This document shows, piece by piece, positions 43,422-51,040 of a stretch of 64,000 nucleotides of DNA; within the stretch, counting starts at the first letter, position 1; each line of letters starts with the position of its first letter. Below the pieces are notes generated by a model. That model was given only the letters and a program-made list of their open reading frames with translations, did not search any database and was not told where the DNA came from. A program made the translations under genes and the position numbers. Origin of the DNA: Sphingomonas sp. RIT328 (GTDB lineage: Bacteria > Pseudomonadota > Alphaproteobacteria > Sphingomonadales > Sphingomonadaceae); contig NZ_JFYV01000055.1 of assembly GCF_000632225.1 (NCBI RefSeq), positions 62,001 to 126,000 of the forward strand, written 5' to 3'.

Positions 43422-45866
43422 TCACCCCGTGCCGATCAGCGGCAGCATCGCCGGCGCGAGGCCCTCGCCGCGTGCGGTCAGCCGGATCGCGCCGCCGCGC
43501 GCGCCGGCCTGTACCAGCGCCATCGCCAGCCCGTTGAACGCCGCGCGCGTCGTCGCATGATCGGGTTCGAGGCTGCGCGGATCACCGTTGCCGACGCCGA
43601 GCAACGTCGCATCGCCGCCAATCGCGAAGTGCAGCCGGTCGTGCGCGGTCGGCACCTCGTGCCCCGCCGCATCGAGGATCGCCGCGCGTACCACCGCGAC
43701 CGCGCCGGGCGCGAGCCGGCGGCGGTCGCTCGACAGACCGATCCGCGCCGGGGCGCCGCTGGTGACGCGCTCGGCGGTGAGCAGCCGCCGACCGTCGCGA
43801 TAGCCATGCGCCGTGATCCGTCCGGGCGCATAGGGCACCTGCCAGACGAGATGGCGATTGCGCGTCACCGTCTGCCGCCCGAGGCTGCGGCCGTTGACGA
43901 GCAGTTCCACCGCGTCGCAATTGCTGTGCACCCACACCGCGACCGTCTGCCCCTCGCGGCCCGGCCAGGTCCAGTGCGGGAAGAGGTGGAGCACCGGTTC
44001 GCTGTCCCACCACGCCTTGTAATAATAGAAATTGTCCTTCGGAAAGCCGCACAGGTCCATCTGCCCGAAATGCGAGACATTCTCCGGCCAGCGTTCGAAC
44101 GGCGTCGGCTCGCCGCGATAGTCGAAGCCGGTCCAGACGAAGCCGCCGGCGAGGAAGTCGCGCGCATCGTAGAAGGACCACCAGTCCTGCGCGGTCGTCG
44201 CCCAGCGCGGGAACTCCTGGTCGTAGGCGGGCACCAGCCCCTCGGCCTCGTTGCGCGCATATTCGCCGCGCGTCATCACCGTGCTGCCCGTCTCGGTGCC
44301 GATCATCGGCACGTCCGGGTGGGCGGCGTGAAAGCCGTCTATTTCGTTGAGATAGTAATTGCAGCCCATCACGTCGAGCACGCGCGAGGCGCCCTGCCCG
44401 AGCTTGCCGTTGAACGCCTCGGTCACCGGGCGCGTACCGTCGAGCGCGGTGATGCGGCGCTTCATCGTCGCGGCGATGCGTGCGCCGGTCTCGGTGCCGC
44501 GGTGGATCTCCTCATTGCCGATGCTCCACAGGATGACGCTCGGATGGCTGCGCCCCTGCCGGACGACCCGGTCGAGCTGCGACAGGCCCTCGGCATTGCT
44601 CGACATCTGCCGCGTCTCGTCCATCACCAGCAGCCCGAGCCGGTCGCAGGCATCGAGCACCGCAGGCGCGGGCGCATGATGCGTCGAGCGATAGGCGTTG
44701 GCGCCCATCGCTTTCAGCTGTTCGAGCCGCCAGACGTGAAGGCTGTCGGGCACCGCGAAGCCGACCCCGGCGTGATCCTGATGGTTGCACGTCCCCTTGA
44801 TCTTGACCGGCTGGCCGTTGAGGAAGAAACCGCGCGTCGCATCGAACCGGATCGTGCGAATGCCGAAGGCACTGTCGTCGCGATCGATCACGACGTCGTC
44901 GCGGACGATCTCGCTGGTCAGCCGGTAGAGCTGCGGCGTCTCGATCGACCAGAGCGCCGGATCGCGCACCTGCCCGACCTGCGTCGCGGTCTGCTGCCCC
45001 CACGCCGGCAGCGCCAGCGGATCGGAGGTCAGCCGCGCCACCACCCGTCCGTCGGGCGCGGTCACCGTCGAGCGGACGCGCACCGTCGCCGCCGGACCGT
45101 CATTGGCGATCTCGGTGGCGATATCGAGCCGCGCCCCGGCGGCGGTCACGGCGGTGCGGACATAGGCGCCCCATTGGCGGACGTGGACCGGCGCGGTCTT
45201 GACCAGCCGGGCGTGGCGGTACAGCCCTGCCCCCTCGTACGACCATGCCTCCCCCAGGCTGACGTCGCAGCGGACGAGCAGGACGTTGTCGACGCCCGGT
45301 CGGGCGAAATCGGTGACGTCGATCTCGAACGGCGTATAGGCGCTTTCGTTGCTGCCGACGATGAAGCCGTTGAGGATGACGAGGCAGTCGCGCGACACCC
45401 CGTCGAACTGGAGCAGCAGCCGGCGGCCGTCATCGTCCTTCGCGAGGCGGAGGATGCGGCGATACCAGCCGACGCTGGTCGCCGGCCAGGCGCGGCCGAG
45501 CGGCTTGAACCCCTGGAACGATCCGGTCTTGTCCGCCTCGCTCCCCGGCGGGCCGAACCGCTCGAACGGCAGGTCGACCGCCCAGTCGTGCGGCAGCGTC
45601 ACCGCCTGCCAGGCGGAATCGTCGAACGTGCCCTCGGCGGCCGGCGTGCCGGCATCGCCCGATTTGGCATAGGTGTCGTGGCTGCGGCCGAAGCCTAAGT
45701 CCTTCGCCGGATCGGCGGCATGGCCGAGGTGGAAGCGCCAGTCGTCAAGCGGTTCGACGATCCGCGGGCCGGCGGGCGACGGCACAGGCGCGGCGGCAGG
45801 AAGCAAGGTCGCGGCGGCGACGGCGGCGCCGGAGGTGAGGATGGCGCGGCGATGCGGGTGGTTCAA
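43422..45866 (-). CDS. Beta-galactosidase-like glycoside hydrolase family 2
   Basis: An 814-residue GH2 enzyme with a Tat-like leader (RRAILTSGAAVAAATLLPAA, residues 6-25), so exported. Domains: N-terminal sugar-binding domain (DWRFHLG near 43, GVSRDCLVILNG), immunoglobulin-like domain, then the barrel with acid/base E452 (WSIGNEE) and nucleophile E525 (IGTETGS), followed by C-terminal DUF4982-like and Ig-like domains. The order fits beta-galactosidases of plant-polysaccharide users. It stands alone, with no transporter or regulator beside it. Confidence 0.9.
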   Translation of the reverse strand: MNHPHRRAILTSGAAVAAATLLPAAAPVPSPAGPRIVEPLDDWRFHLGHAADPAKDLGFGRSHDTYAKSGDAGTPAAEGTFDDSAWQAVTLPHDWAVDLPFERFGPPGSEADKTGSFQGFKPLGRAWPATSVGWYRRILRLAKDDDGRRLLLQFDGVSRDCLVILNGFIVGSNESAYTPFEIDVTDFARPGVDNVLLVRCDVSLGEAWSYEGAGLYRHARLVKTAPVHVRQWGAYVRTAVTAAGARLDIATEIANDGPAATVRVRSTVTAPDGRVVARLTSDPLALPAWGQQTATQVGQVRDPALWSIETPQLYRLTSEIVRDDVVIDRDDSAFGIRTIRFDATRGFFLNGQPVKIKGTCNHQDHAGVGFAVPDSLHVWRLEQLKAMGANAYRSTHHAPAPAVLDACDRLGLLVMDETRQMSSNAEGLSQLDRVVRQGRSHPSVILWSIGNEEIHRGTETGARIAATMKRRITALDGTRPVTEAFNGKLGQGASRVLDVMGCNYYLNEIDGFHAAHPDVPMIGTETGSTVMTRGEYARNEAEGLVPAYDQEFPRWATTAQDWWSFYDARDFLAGGFVWTGFDYRGEPTPFERWPENVSHFGQMDLCGFPKDNFYYYKAWWDSEPVLHLFPHWTWPGREGQTVAVWVHSNCDAVELLVNGRSLGRQTVTRNRHLVWQVPYAPGRITAHGYRDGRRLLTAERVTSGAPARIGLSSDRRRLAPGAVAVVRAAILDAAGHEVPTAHDRLHFAIGGDATLLGVGNGDPRSLEPDHATTRAAFNGLAMALVQAGARGGAIRLTARGEGLAPAMLPLIGTG

Positions 45867-46093
45867 TGCACGGGTCCTTGCGCGGGGAGATCGCCAATCC
45901 CATCACGCACCGCGCCACCGGTCAAATATAATATACGATTCCGGCCGCGTCACGCTTTTCAGCGTGGTGCGTTCGGCGTCAGGCAGGCGCAAGTTCGCGG
46001 CAGGCGAACATTGCAAATGCAGGCGTATTAACCCAATGGTAGCCTCCTCGTGCCAAGTATGGCCGAGGGGTGACCCCACAATAGGAGATTAGC

Positions 46094-46336
46094 GTGATTC
46101 GTAAGTACCTCACCGCCGTTGCCGCTACGGCTCTCGTCGCTGCGCCGGTCGCTGCGGCACCGGCCAACCCCGCTGCGAGCCTGTCGGTTGCCAAGTCGGT
46201 CCGCACCGGTTCGACCTCGGCCAAGAAGAACGAGCTCGCTGGTGGCGGCGTGATCATCGCCGTGCTGGCGGTGGCTGCGGTTGCCGCGGGCATCGTGGCG
46301 GTCGCTTCGGACGACGGCCAGGCCGACAGCAACTAA
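46094..46336 (+). CDS. Small secreted or membrane protein with glycine-rich hydrophobic end
   Basis: An 80-residue protein starting with GTG and preceded by AGGAG at the right distance. It has a signal peptide (MIRKYLTAVAATALVAAPVAAA), a short polar stretch with SAKKNEL, and a C-terminal hydrophobic helix GGGVIIAVLAVAAVAAGIVA ending in an acidic tail. Function unknown; similar short proteins occur in sphingomonads. It is monocistronic, with a 227-bp upstream gap and its own strong terminator, which suggests high expression. Confidence 0.75.
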   Translation: MIRKYLTAVAATALVAAPVAAAPANPAASLSVAKSVRTGSTSAKKNELAGGGVIIAVLAVAAVAAGIVAVASDDGQADSN

Positions 46337-46401
46337 AATCCGTTTTTCCGGGCCATCGCCGCGCGATGGCCATGGGAAACGGCAACGCCACGGGCGTTCG
46401 C

Positions 46402-46428
46402 AAAGGGGGCTGCGGCCCCCTTTGTTGT
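46402..46428 (+). terminator. Strong Rho-independent terminator
   Basis: AAAGGGGGC and GCCCCCTTT form a 9-bp stem with a 4-nt loop (46402-46423), followed by TGTTGT. It lies 66 bp after the small secreted protein; a second smaller hairpin (GGCCATCG/CGATGGCC) lies between them. Confidence 0.8.
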
Positions 46429-46450
46429 GTCCGCCGCGGCCGCAGCCGCG

Positions 46451-46675
46451 TCACCGCTCGCCGCGCTGATCGGTGAGCCGCGCCGGGCCACGGTTCCAGC
46501 GGCGCATCAGCGCGCGTACCAGTCCGCCGCGATGATAATAAGAGTCATGCCATTCGGCGGCCCGGCGGCGCTGCGCGCGGCGATCGAAGCGGATGGCCAG
46601 GAGGAGCAGCACGACGACGCACAGGATGCTGCCGAGGATCAGCATGTCGCTTGCGGAAAGATGTTGCCAATACAT
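46451..46675 (-). CDS. Small single-span membrane protein
   Basis: A 74-residue protein with one transmembrane helix (about 10-27, MLILGSILCVVVLLLLAI) followed by a strongly basic cytosolic tail (RFDRRAQRRRAAEW). Not recognised. The positive-inside rule places the N-terminus outside. It is convergent with the small secreted protein across the terminator. Confidence 0.55.
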   Translation of the reverse strand: MYWQHLSASDMLILGSILCVVVLLLLAIRFDRRAQRRRAAEWHDSYYHRGGLVRALMRRWNRGPARLTDQRGER

Positions 46676-46814
46676 GCGTCACGGCCCCTTCCGGGCGCCC
46701 TGCCGGCCCGGGCGTTGACGAGCCTGCCGGCAGGGCGTGTCCTAACATGGCGTCGGCCCCGCCCCGCGGCAACCGGTAAGGCGCCGGTGAATCCCGTTAC
46801 GATACAGACACCGG

Positions 46815-47384
46815 TCAGCCGCGCACCAGCGCGACCGGGCGGGCGCCGCGGCGCACCGGCAGATCCTTGATGCGCCGCGCGCGCACCGTGCCGCTCGCCC
46901 CGACCATATTGACGTAGAGGCCGTTGGGCGCGGTATCCTCGGTCACCACCGCCTGCGCGCCGATCTCGCAGCCCTCGCCGATCGTCACGCCGGGGTTGAT
47001 CGTCACGTCGGTCATCACCCAGCAGCCGGCCTTGATCGTGATCGGCGCGTTGATCGTCTCGGGCGACGAGCGGCGGGTCGGATCGCCGGTATGATGATGC
47101 GTGCTGGTGGTGAAGGTCACGCCCGAGGAGACGCGCGCGCCATCCTCGAAGGTCAGCTGCGCCGCGCCGTCGTACCGCGCGAAGCAGTTGAGCATCGCGT
47201 CGCGCCCCATGACGATATCGGCGCTGTCGAGCCAGCACGAATGACGCACCGTCGCGGTCGGATGGATGCGCGCACCGGCGAAATTGAGCAGCCGCCGTCG
47301 CCACCGATCCGAGATGAACACCGATCCCTGTATGCGCAGGATCAGCGCGCGCAGCTTGGTCCGCTGCCAGTGTTCGGTAGCCAT
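46815..47384 (-). CDS. Hexapeptide-repeat acyltransferase
   Basis: A 189-residue left-handed beta-helix protein of the WbbJ/maltose O-acetyltransferase kind. Hexapeptide turns are visible from INFAGARIHPTATVRHS-like to VTINPGVTIGEGCEIGAQAV; the catalytic His is probably in TTSTHHHTG (about 100-108), and SPETINAPITIKAGCWV is typical. Such enzymes acetylate sugars in surface polysaccharide. No sugar-polymer genes lie next to it. The ATG at 47384 excludes an unlikely Arg/Gly-rich extension. Confidence 0.82.
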   Translation of the reverse strand: MATEHWQRTKLRALILRIQGSVFISDRWRRRLLNFAGARIHPTATVRHSCWLDSADIVMGRDAMLNCFARYDGAAQLTFEDGARVSSGVTFTTSTHHHTGDPTRRSSPETINAPITIKAGCWVMTDVTINPGVTIGEGCEIGAQAVVTEDTAPNGLYVNMVGASGTVRARRIKDLPVRRGARPVALVRG

Positions 47385-47560
47385 ATGGCGTCTCCCGGCA
47401 CGACCTGTCGCGCCCCTGTCGCCACGATAGGGCAACGCCCTTGGCCTAGCGCATTATGACGTGTTTGTCATGTCGGCCGTGTGCCCGACTGTTACGCGGC
47501 CTTAACTTTCTGATTGTAGGGCGGTTCTCGGTCCGAGAGGCCATGGAGGGGATGCCCGGC

Positions 47561-47594
47561 TGACCCGCCCGCCCAGTATTTGGCGGGCGGGTCA
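47561..47594 (-). terminator. Hairpin at the end of the exported-protein operon
   Basis: TGACCCGCCCGCC (47561-47573) and GGCGGGCGGGTCA (47582-47594) make a perfect 13-bp stem with an 8-nt loop; the stop codon of the last gene lies in the arm. No T-run follows on the minus strand, so it may act mainly as a 3'-end stabilising structure. Confidence 0.5.
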
Positions 47595-48215
47595 GTCTAG
47601 CCGGGCGCTCTCCGCCACCTGCCGCGCCGCGGCGGCGCTCCGTTCGAAATAATAGAGGGCCGGCGCCTCGTAGGTGATCAGATAGAGTTTGCCGTCGCGC
47701 AGCGTGCCGAATCCTTCGCCCCGGACGTGGATGGCTTCCTCCGGACGGACGAAACTGTAGCTAAAATGCACGCCGCCGGCGCCGGCGAACGGCGTCGGCT
47801 CGACGTGATCGATCGTCATCGTCGCGACGCCTAGCGCGCTGCGATAGCTGTTCTCCAGAAGCGTCGGAATGTCGGTGAGAAGCATCGTCCGGTTGACCGG
47901 CGGCAGCGGATGCTCCCTGCGATCGGCCTGGCGGAACAGCGTCTTGCCCTCGCCGATCGCGGCATAGAAAGTCAGCGCGTTGAGCGTGTCGCCGTCGAGC
48001 GTCCACACCTCGGCATTGCGGCCGGGTCGCGCGCCCAGCCGGTTCCACTCGCTCGCGGGCGTCACCGTCAGGGGCGTCCTGGCGATGCTCACCCGTCCGC
48101 CGGCGGCGATCAGCCGGTTGCTCGCGCCCGCCGGCACCGCCGCCGCCAGCGCGACGACCAGCAACAGGTGGCGGGGCAAGCGGTTCGGCAAGCGCGTCGT
48201 CATCATCGATCTCAT
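47592..48215 (-). CDS. Exported protein of unknown function
   Basis: A 207-residue protein with a signal peptide (HLLLVVALAAAVPAGAS, ending about residue 32), hence periplasmic or surface. Not recognised. The mature part looks like a small beta-rich domain (VEPTPFAGAGGVHFSYSF; LRDGKLYLITYEAPALYYF) with no catalytic motif. It overlaps the M48 protease gene by 4 bp and is the last of three genes coding for exported proteins. Confidence 0.65.
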   Translation of the reverse strand: MRSMMTTRLPNRLPRHLLLVVALAAAVPAGASNRLIAAGGRVSIARTPLTVTPASEWNRLGARPGRNAEVWTLDGDTLNALTFYAAIGEGKTLFRQADRREHPLPPVNRTMLLTDIPTLLENSYRSALGVATMTIDHVEPTPFAGAGGVHFSYSFVRPEEAIHVRGEGFGTLRDGKLYLITYEAPALYYFERSAAAARQVAESARLD

Positions 48216-49369
48216 CCCGCAATCAGGGTAGCGATCATCGCCGCGTCGCCGGCATCGGCCCTGCGCGCGAGATAGTCGCGCAGCGCCGCCTTGCCGGCCT
48301 CGACCTGCCCGCTGCGCAGCAACGCCAGCCCCAGCCCGCGATAGGCCTCCGCCGGCGCATCGCCGTGCGCGATCGCCTCCCGGTAGAAACCGGCGGCGGC
48401 GGACAGATCGCGGGGGTTGCCGCGCTCGCGGTACAATTCGCCGCGCGCGAACAAGAGCGGCGTCGTCCAGCCGTCCACGGCCAATTGGTTGAGCAGATAT
48501 TCACTGCCGCCGAAATCGTTGCGCTTGATCTGGTCGCCGAGCAGGCGCGGCAGCCACGGCGCGATCGCGGCGCGGAAGCGTGCCGCCTCATCGACGCCGC
48601 CGCCGCCGATCTGCGCCGCCGCCGCGCGCAGATAGGTGGCGCGGGTCAGCTCGGTCGGATGCGTATCGAAGAAGCCGGCGACATACCGCTGGTTGGGCTT
48701 GCGATAGCGGCCGATCTCGGTGGCGTCCTGCTCCGCCATCACCCGCGTCCACAGATCCGCCGGCGCGGTCACGACATAGCCCGCCGCGGTGAGATAGCGG
48801 AAACCGAGCATGTCCGCCGCCGCTTCCTGCGCGCGACTGAAGCGATAGAAGCCGCCGACCACCATCGTCGGCAAGGCGATCCCGCCCGCGCCGAGCAACC
48901 CGGCCCAGGCGAGCAGATCGCTGCCGCTGCGCCGGCGCTGGAAGCCGGTAAGCGTATGGCGCAATTCGAAGTGGCTGAATTCATGCCCGAACATCGCGGC
49001 GAGTTCGGCCTCGCTATGCAGCCGCAGCAGCGCCCCCGACCATAAGGTCATCATTCCGTTCGCATAGGTGGTCGCGTTGAACATCGGGATGCGGACGATA
49101 TACAGCCGGATCGCCGCGCATCGCGCCGGCCCGACGGTGCGGCACAGCACCTCGCGCGCATAGGCGTTCAGCGCCGGATCGCGGATCACCTCGGGCGCGT
49201 CGCGCATCCGCCGCTCGTCCTCGTCGGCCTCCATCCACAGGCCGCGCTCGTCGACCGTCGTCGGCTGATAGGCGGTGGTGAACGGGGGCAGCGGCAACGT
49301 CTCGCGCGCCGCCTGCACCGGCGCCGCGCAAAGCGCCGCGGCGAGCAGCGGCACGATCAGCCGGCACAT
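48212..49369 (-). CDS. Exported M48-family metalloprotease
   Basis: A 385-residue zinc protease. Signal peptide at 1-20 (LIVPLLAAALCAAPVQA), then the peptidase domain with HEFSH (129-133) and the third zinc ligand E182 in QEAAADMLG, which with its distal Asp fits the M48 pattern. The C-terminal 100 residues contain TPR-like helices (LLFARGELYRERGNPRDLS; AYRGLGLALLRSGQVEAGK), a BepA-like layout used in outer-membrane protein quality control. The ATG at 49369 sits 1 bp from the stop of the upstream gene. Confidence 0.85.
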   Translation of the reverse strand: MCRLIVPLLAAALCAAPVQAARETLPLPPFTTAYQPTTVDERGLWMEADEDERRMRDAPEVIRDPALNAYAREVLCRTVGPARCAAIRLYIVRIPMFNATTYANGMMTLWSGALLRLHSEAELAAMFGHEFSHFELRHTLTGFQRRRSGSDLLAWAGLLGAGGIALPTMVVGGFYRFSRAQEAAADMLGFRYLTAAGYVVTAPADLWTRVMAEQDATEIGRYRKPNQRYVAGFFDTHPTELTRATYLRAAAAQIGGGGVDEAARFRAAIAPWLPRLLGDQIKRNDFGGSEYLLNQLAVDGWTTPLLFARGELYRERGNPRDLSAAAGFYREAIAHGDAPAEAYRGLGLALLRSGQVEAGKAALRDYLARRADAGDAAMIATLIAG

Positions 49370-49370
49370 G

Positions 49371-50129
49371 TCAGCGCGCCCGGTTCGCATCCGCCGCAGC
49401 GACCGGCGTGTCGGCGGGTTTGCCGGGGAAGCCGGCGAGCAGCTCGCGTACCCGTTTGCGGGCCCCCTCCGGCGTGCGGACGTCGCCGCCCATCTGCAGA
49501 TCGGCGTTGAGCCAGACGAGCTCGCCGCTGTGCAGATCGACCAGCCCGGCGAACCCCTTGTGCACGCCGGAGACGACCGACACACGGGCGAGTGCGGCGA
49601 ACAGTTGCAACACCTTGCGCCCGGTCGATCCGAACGCGTCCTCGGTCGTCACGAACAGGGCGTAATCGGCGCCACCGAGCCCCGGCAGTGTGCCGACCTC
49701 CGGCCCCAGCCCCCAGTCGAACTGATCCTTGCGCTTCTTGGTCGGCAGCCGGTTGCCGGGGAAGAACTGAAATTCGATCACCGCCGCGGCGACGGTATCG
49801 AACAGCGCATGATATTCGGCGAGCGCCGCGGCGTCCGCCCCGTCCGGCGCGGCATAATCGATCACCGTATGGCCGAGATGCGCCTCCGCCTCGCGCAGCG
49901 ACGCGCCGAGCGCCTCGCGCGCCTGCGCGGTCCAGTCGGCATTGGGCTCGAACAGGCCCGCGGTGGATTGCGCACCGACCGTGATCGATGGACGGAACAG
50001 CAGGATGCGGGCAGTGTCCGGCGGCAGCACGAAACCCGGCTTGATCGCCGATCTCTCCTGCGCCGACGCCGGCACGGCGGCTGCGGCGACCAGACAGGCC
50101 AGGATCATATCCCGCGCAATCCGCAACAT
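49371..50129 (-). CDS. Exported protein of unknown function
   Basis: A 252-residue protein with a signal peptide (MILACLVAAAAVPASA, cleavage near residue 23). Not recognised. The mature domain includes ARILLFRPSITVGAQSTAG and GLVDLHSGELVWLNADLQMG, a pattern of beta strands reminiscent of lipoproteins that report on secreted partners, but no family is claimed. First gene of the three-gene operon with the M48 protease; divergent from the EEP gene. Confidence 0.65.
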   Translation of the reverse strand: MLRIARDMILACLVAAAAVPASAQERSAIKPGFVLPPDTARILLFRPSITVGAQSTAGLFEPNADWTAQAREALGASLREAEAHLGHTVIDYAAPDGADAAALAEYHALFDTVAAAVIEFQFFPGNRLPTKKRKDQFDWGLGPEVGTLPGLGGADYALFVTTEDAFGSTGRKVLQLFAALARVSVVSGVHKGFAGLVDLHSGELVWLNADLQMGGDVRTPEGARKRVRELLAGFPGKPADTPVAAADANRAR

Positions 50130-50214
50130 ACCGCCCCCGGCCGCTCCGTTTTACTTCGAGTCGTACCGACACTTATCATGTCGTGCTTGACGATGCAGCG
50201 GATTTCCCGTTTTG

Positions 50215-50261
50215 CCTTGACTCTTTATTCACTATGGGCAGTCAGACACTTGACTTTATTG
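50215..50261. promoter_or_regulatory. Direct repeat CTTGACT-n-TTTATT in a divergent promoter region
   Basis: CCTTGACTCTTTATT (50215-50229) and ACTTGACTTTATT (50248-50260) are near copies with starts 33 bp apart, in an unusually AT-rich part of the 200-bp gap between the exported-protein operon and the EEP gene. Either TTGACT could be a -35 element; the doubling suggests a regulator or two promoters. Confidence 0.35.
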
Positions 50262-50332
50262 CCCTTCTCTTGTCGCTTGGTGCCGTGACCGCAAACGGCA
50301 CCATTCCGCGATCCGGGCGTTACGTCCCCGCA

Positions 50333-51040
50333 ATGGTTTCTCGCCACCTGAAAGTCGCCAGCTACAATATCCACAAGGGCGTCGGGCTCGACCGGCGGCG
50401 CAACCCCGAGCGGGTGCTGGAGGTGCTGCGCGAGATCGATGCCGATGTGATCGCGCTCCAGGAGGCGGACCGCCGTTTCGGCCCGCGCGAATCGGTGCTG
50501 CCCGCGCATCTGCTCGACGAGCATAGCGACTGGAAGCCGGTCGCCTTCGGCATGCGGGCGCTGTCGATGGGCTGGCACGGCAATGTCATCCTCGTCCGCA
50601 AGGCGGCGCGGGTGATCCATTGCGCGCCGATCCACCTCCCCTCGCTCGAACCGCGCGGGGCGGTCACCGCCGATGTCGAGCTGGACGGCGTGACCCTGCG
50701 CGTCGTCGGCATGCATCTCGACCTGTCCGGCCTGTGGCGACGGCGGCAGGCGGCGGCGATCCTCGCGCATGTCGAGGGCTGCGCCGACCGTCATCCGACC
50801 GTGATGATGGGCGATCTCAACGAATGGACCGCGGCGGCGGGATGTTTGCGCGACTTCGGCCGCGACTATCGCATGGCGGCGACCGGGCCGAGCTTCCACG
50901 CGCGCCGGCCGGTCGGGCGGCTCGACCGGATCATGGTGTCCGCCGACCTCCATGTGACGGAATGCGGCGTCCACGCCAGCGCCGCGGCGCGCAAGACCTC
51001 GGACCATCTGCCGATCTGGGCGATGCTGGCCCCGGCGTGA
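50333..51040 (+). CDS. Endonuclease/exonuclease/phosphatase-fold hydrolase
   Basis: A 235-residue EEP-superfamily metal-dependent phosphodiesterase or phosphatase. Seen: N12 (ASYNIHKG), E44 (ALQEADRR), GMHLDLSG, GDLNEW (about 160-165) and the terminal SDHLPIWA with the catalytic Asp-His. No signal peptide from this start. The same fold serves nucleases and sphingomyelinases, so substrate is open. Its stop overlaps the start of the patatin-like gene (TGATG), implying joint translation. The ATG at 50333 begins the homologous region. Confidence 0.85.
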   Translation: MVSRHLKVASYNIHKGVGLDRRRNPERVLEVLREIDADVIALQEADRRFGPRESVLPAHLLDEHSDWKPVAFGMRALSMGWHGNVILVRKAARVIHCAPIHLPSLEPRGAVTADVELDGVTLRVVGMHLDLSGLWRRRQAAAILAHVEGCADRHPTVMMGDLNEWTAAAGCLRDFGRDYRMAATGPSFHARRPVGRLDRIMVSADLHVTECGVHASAAARKTSDHLPIWAMLAPA

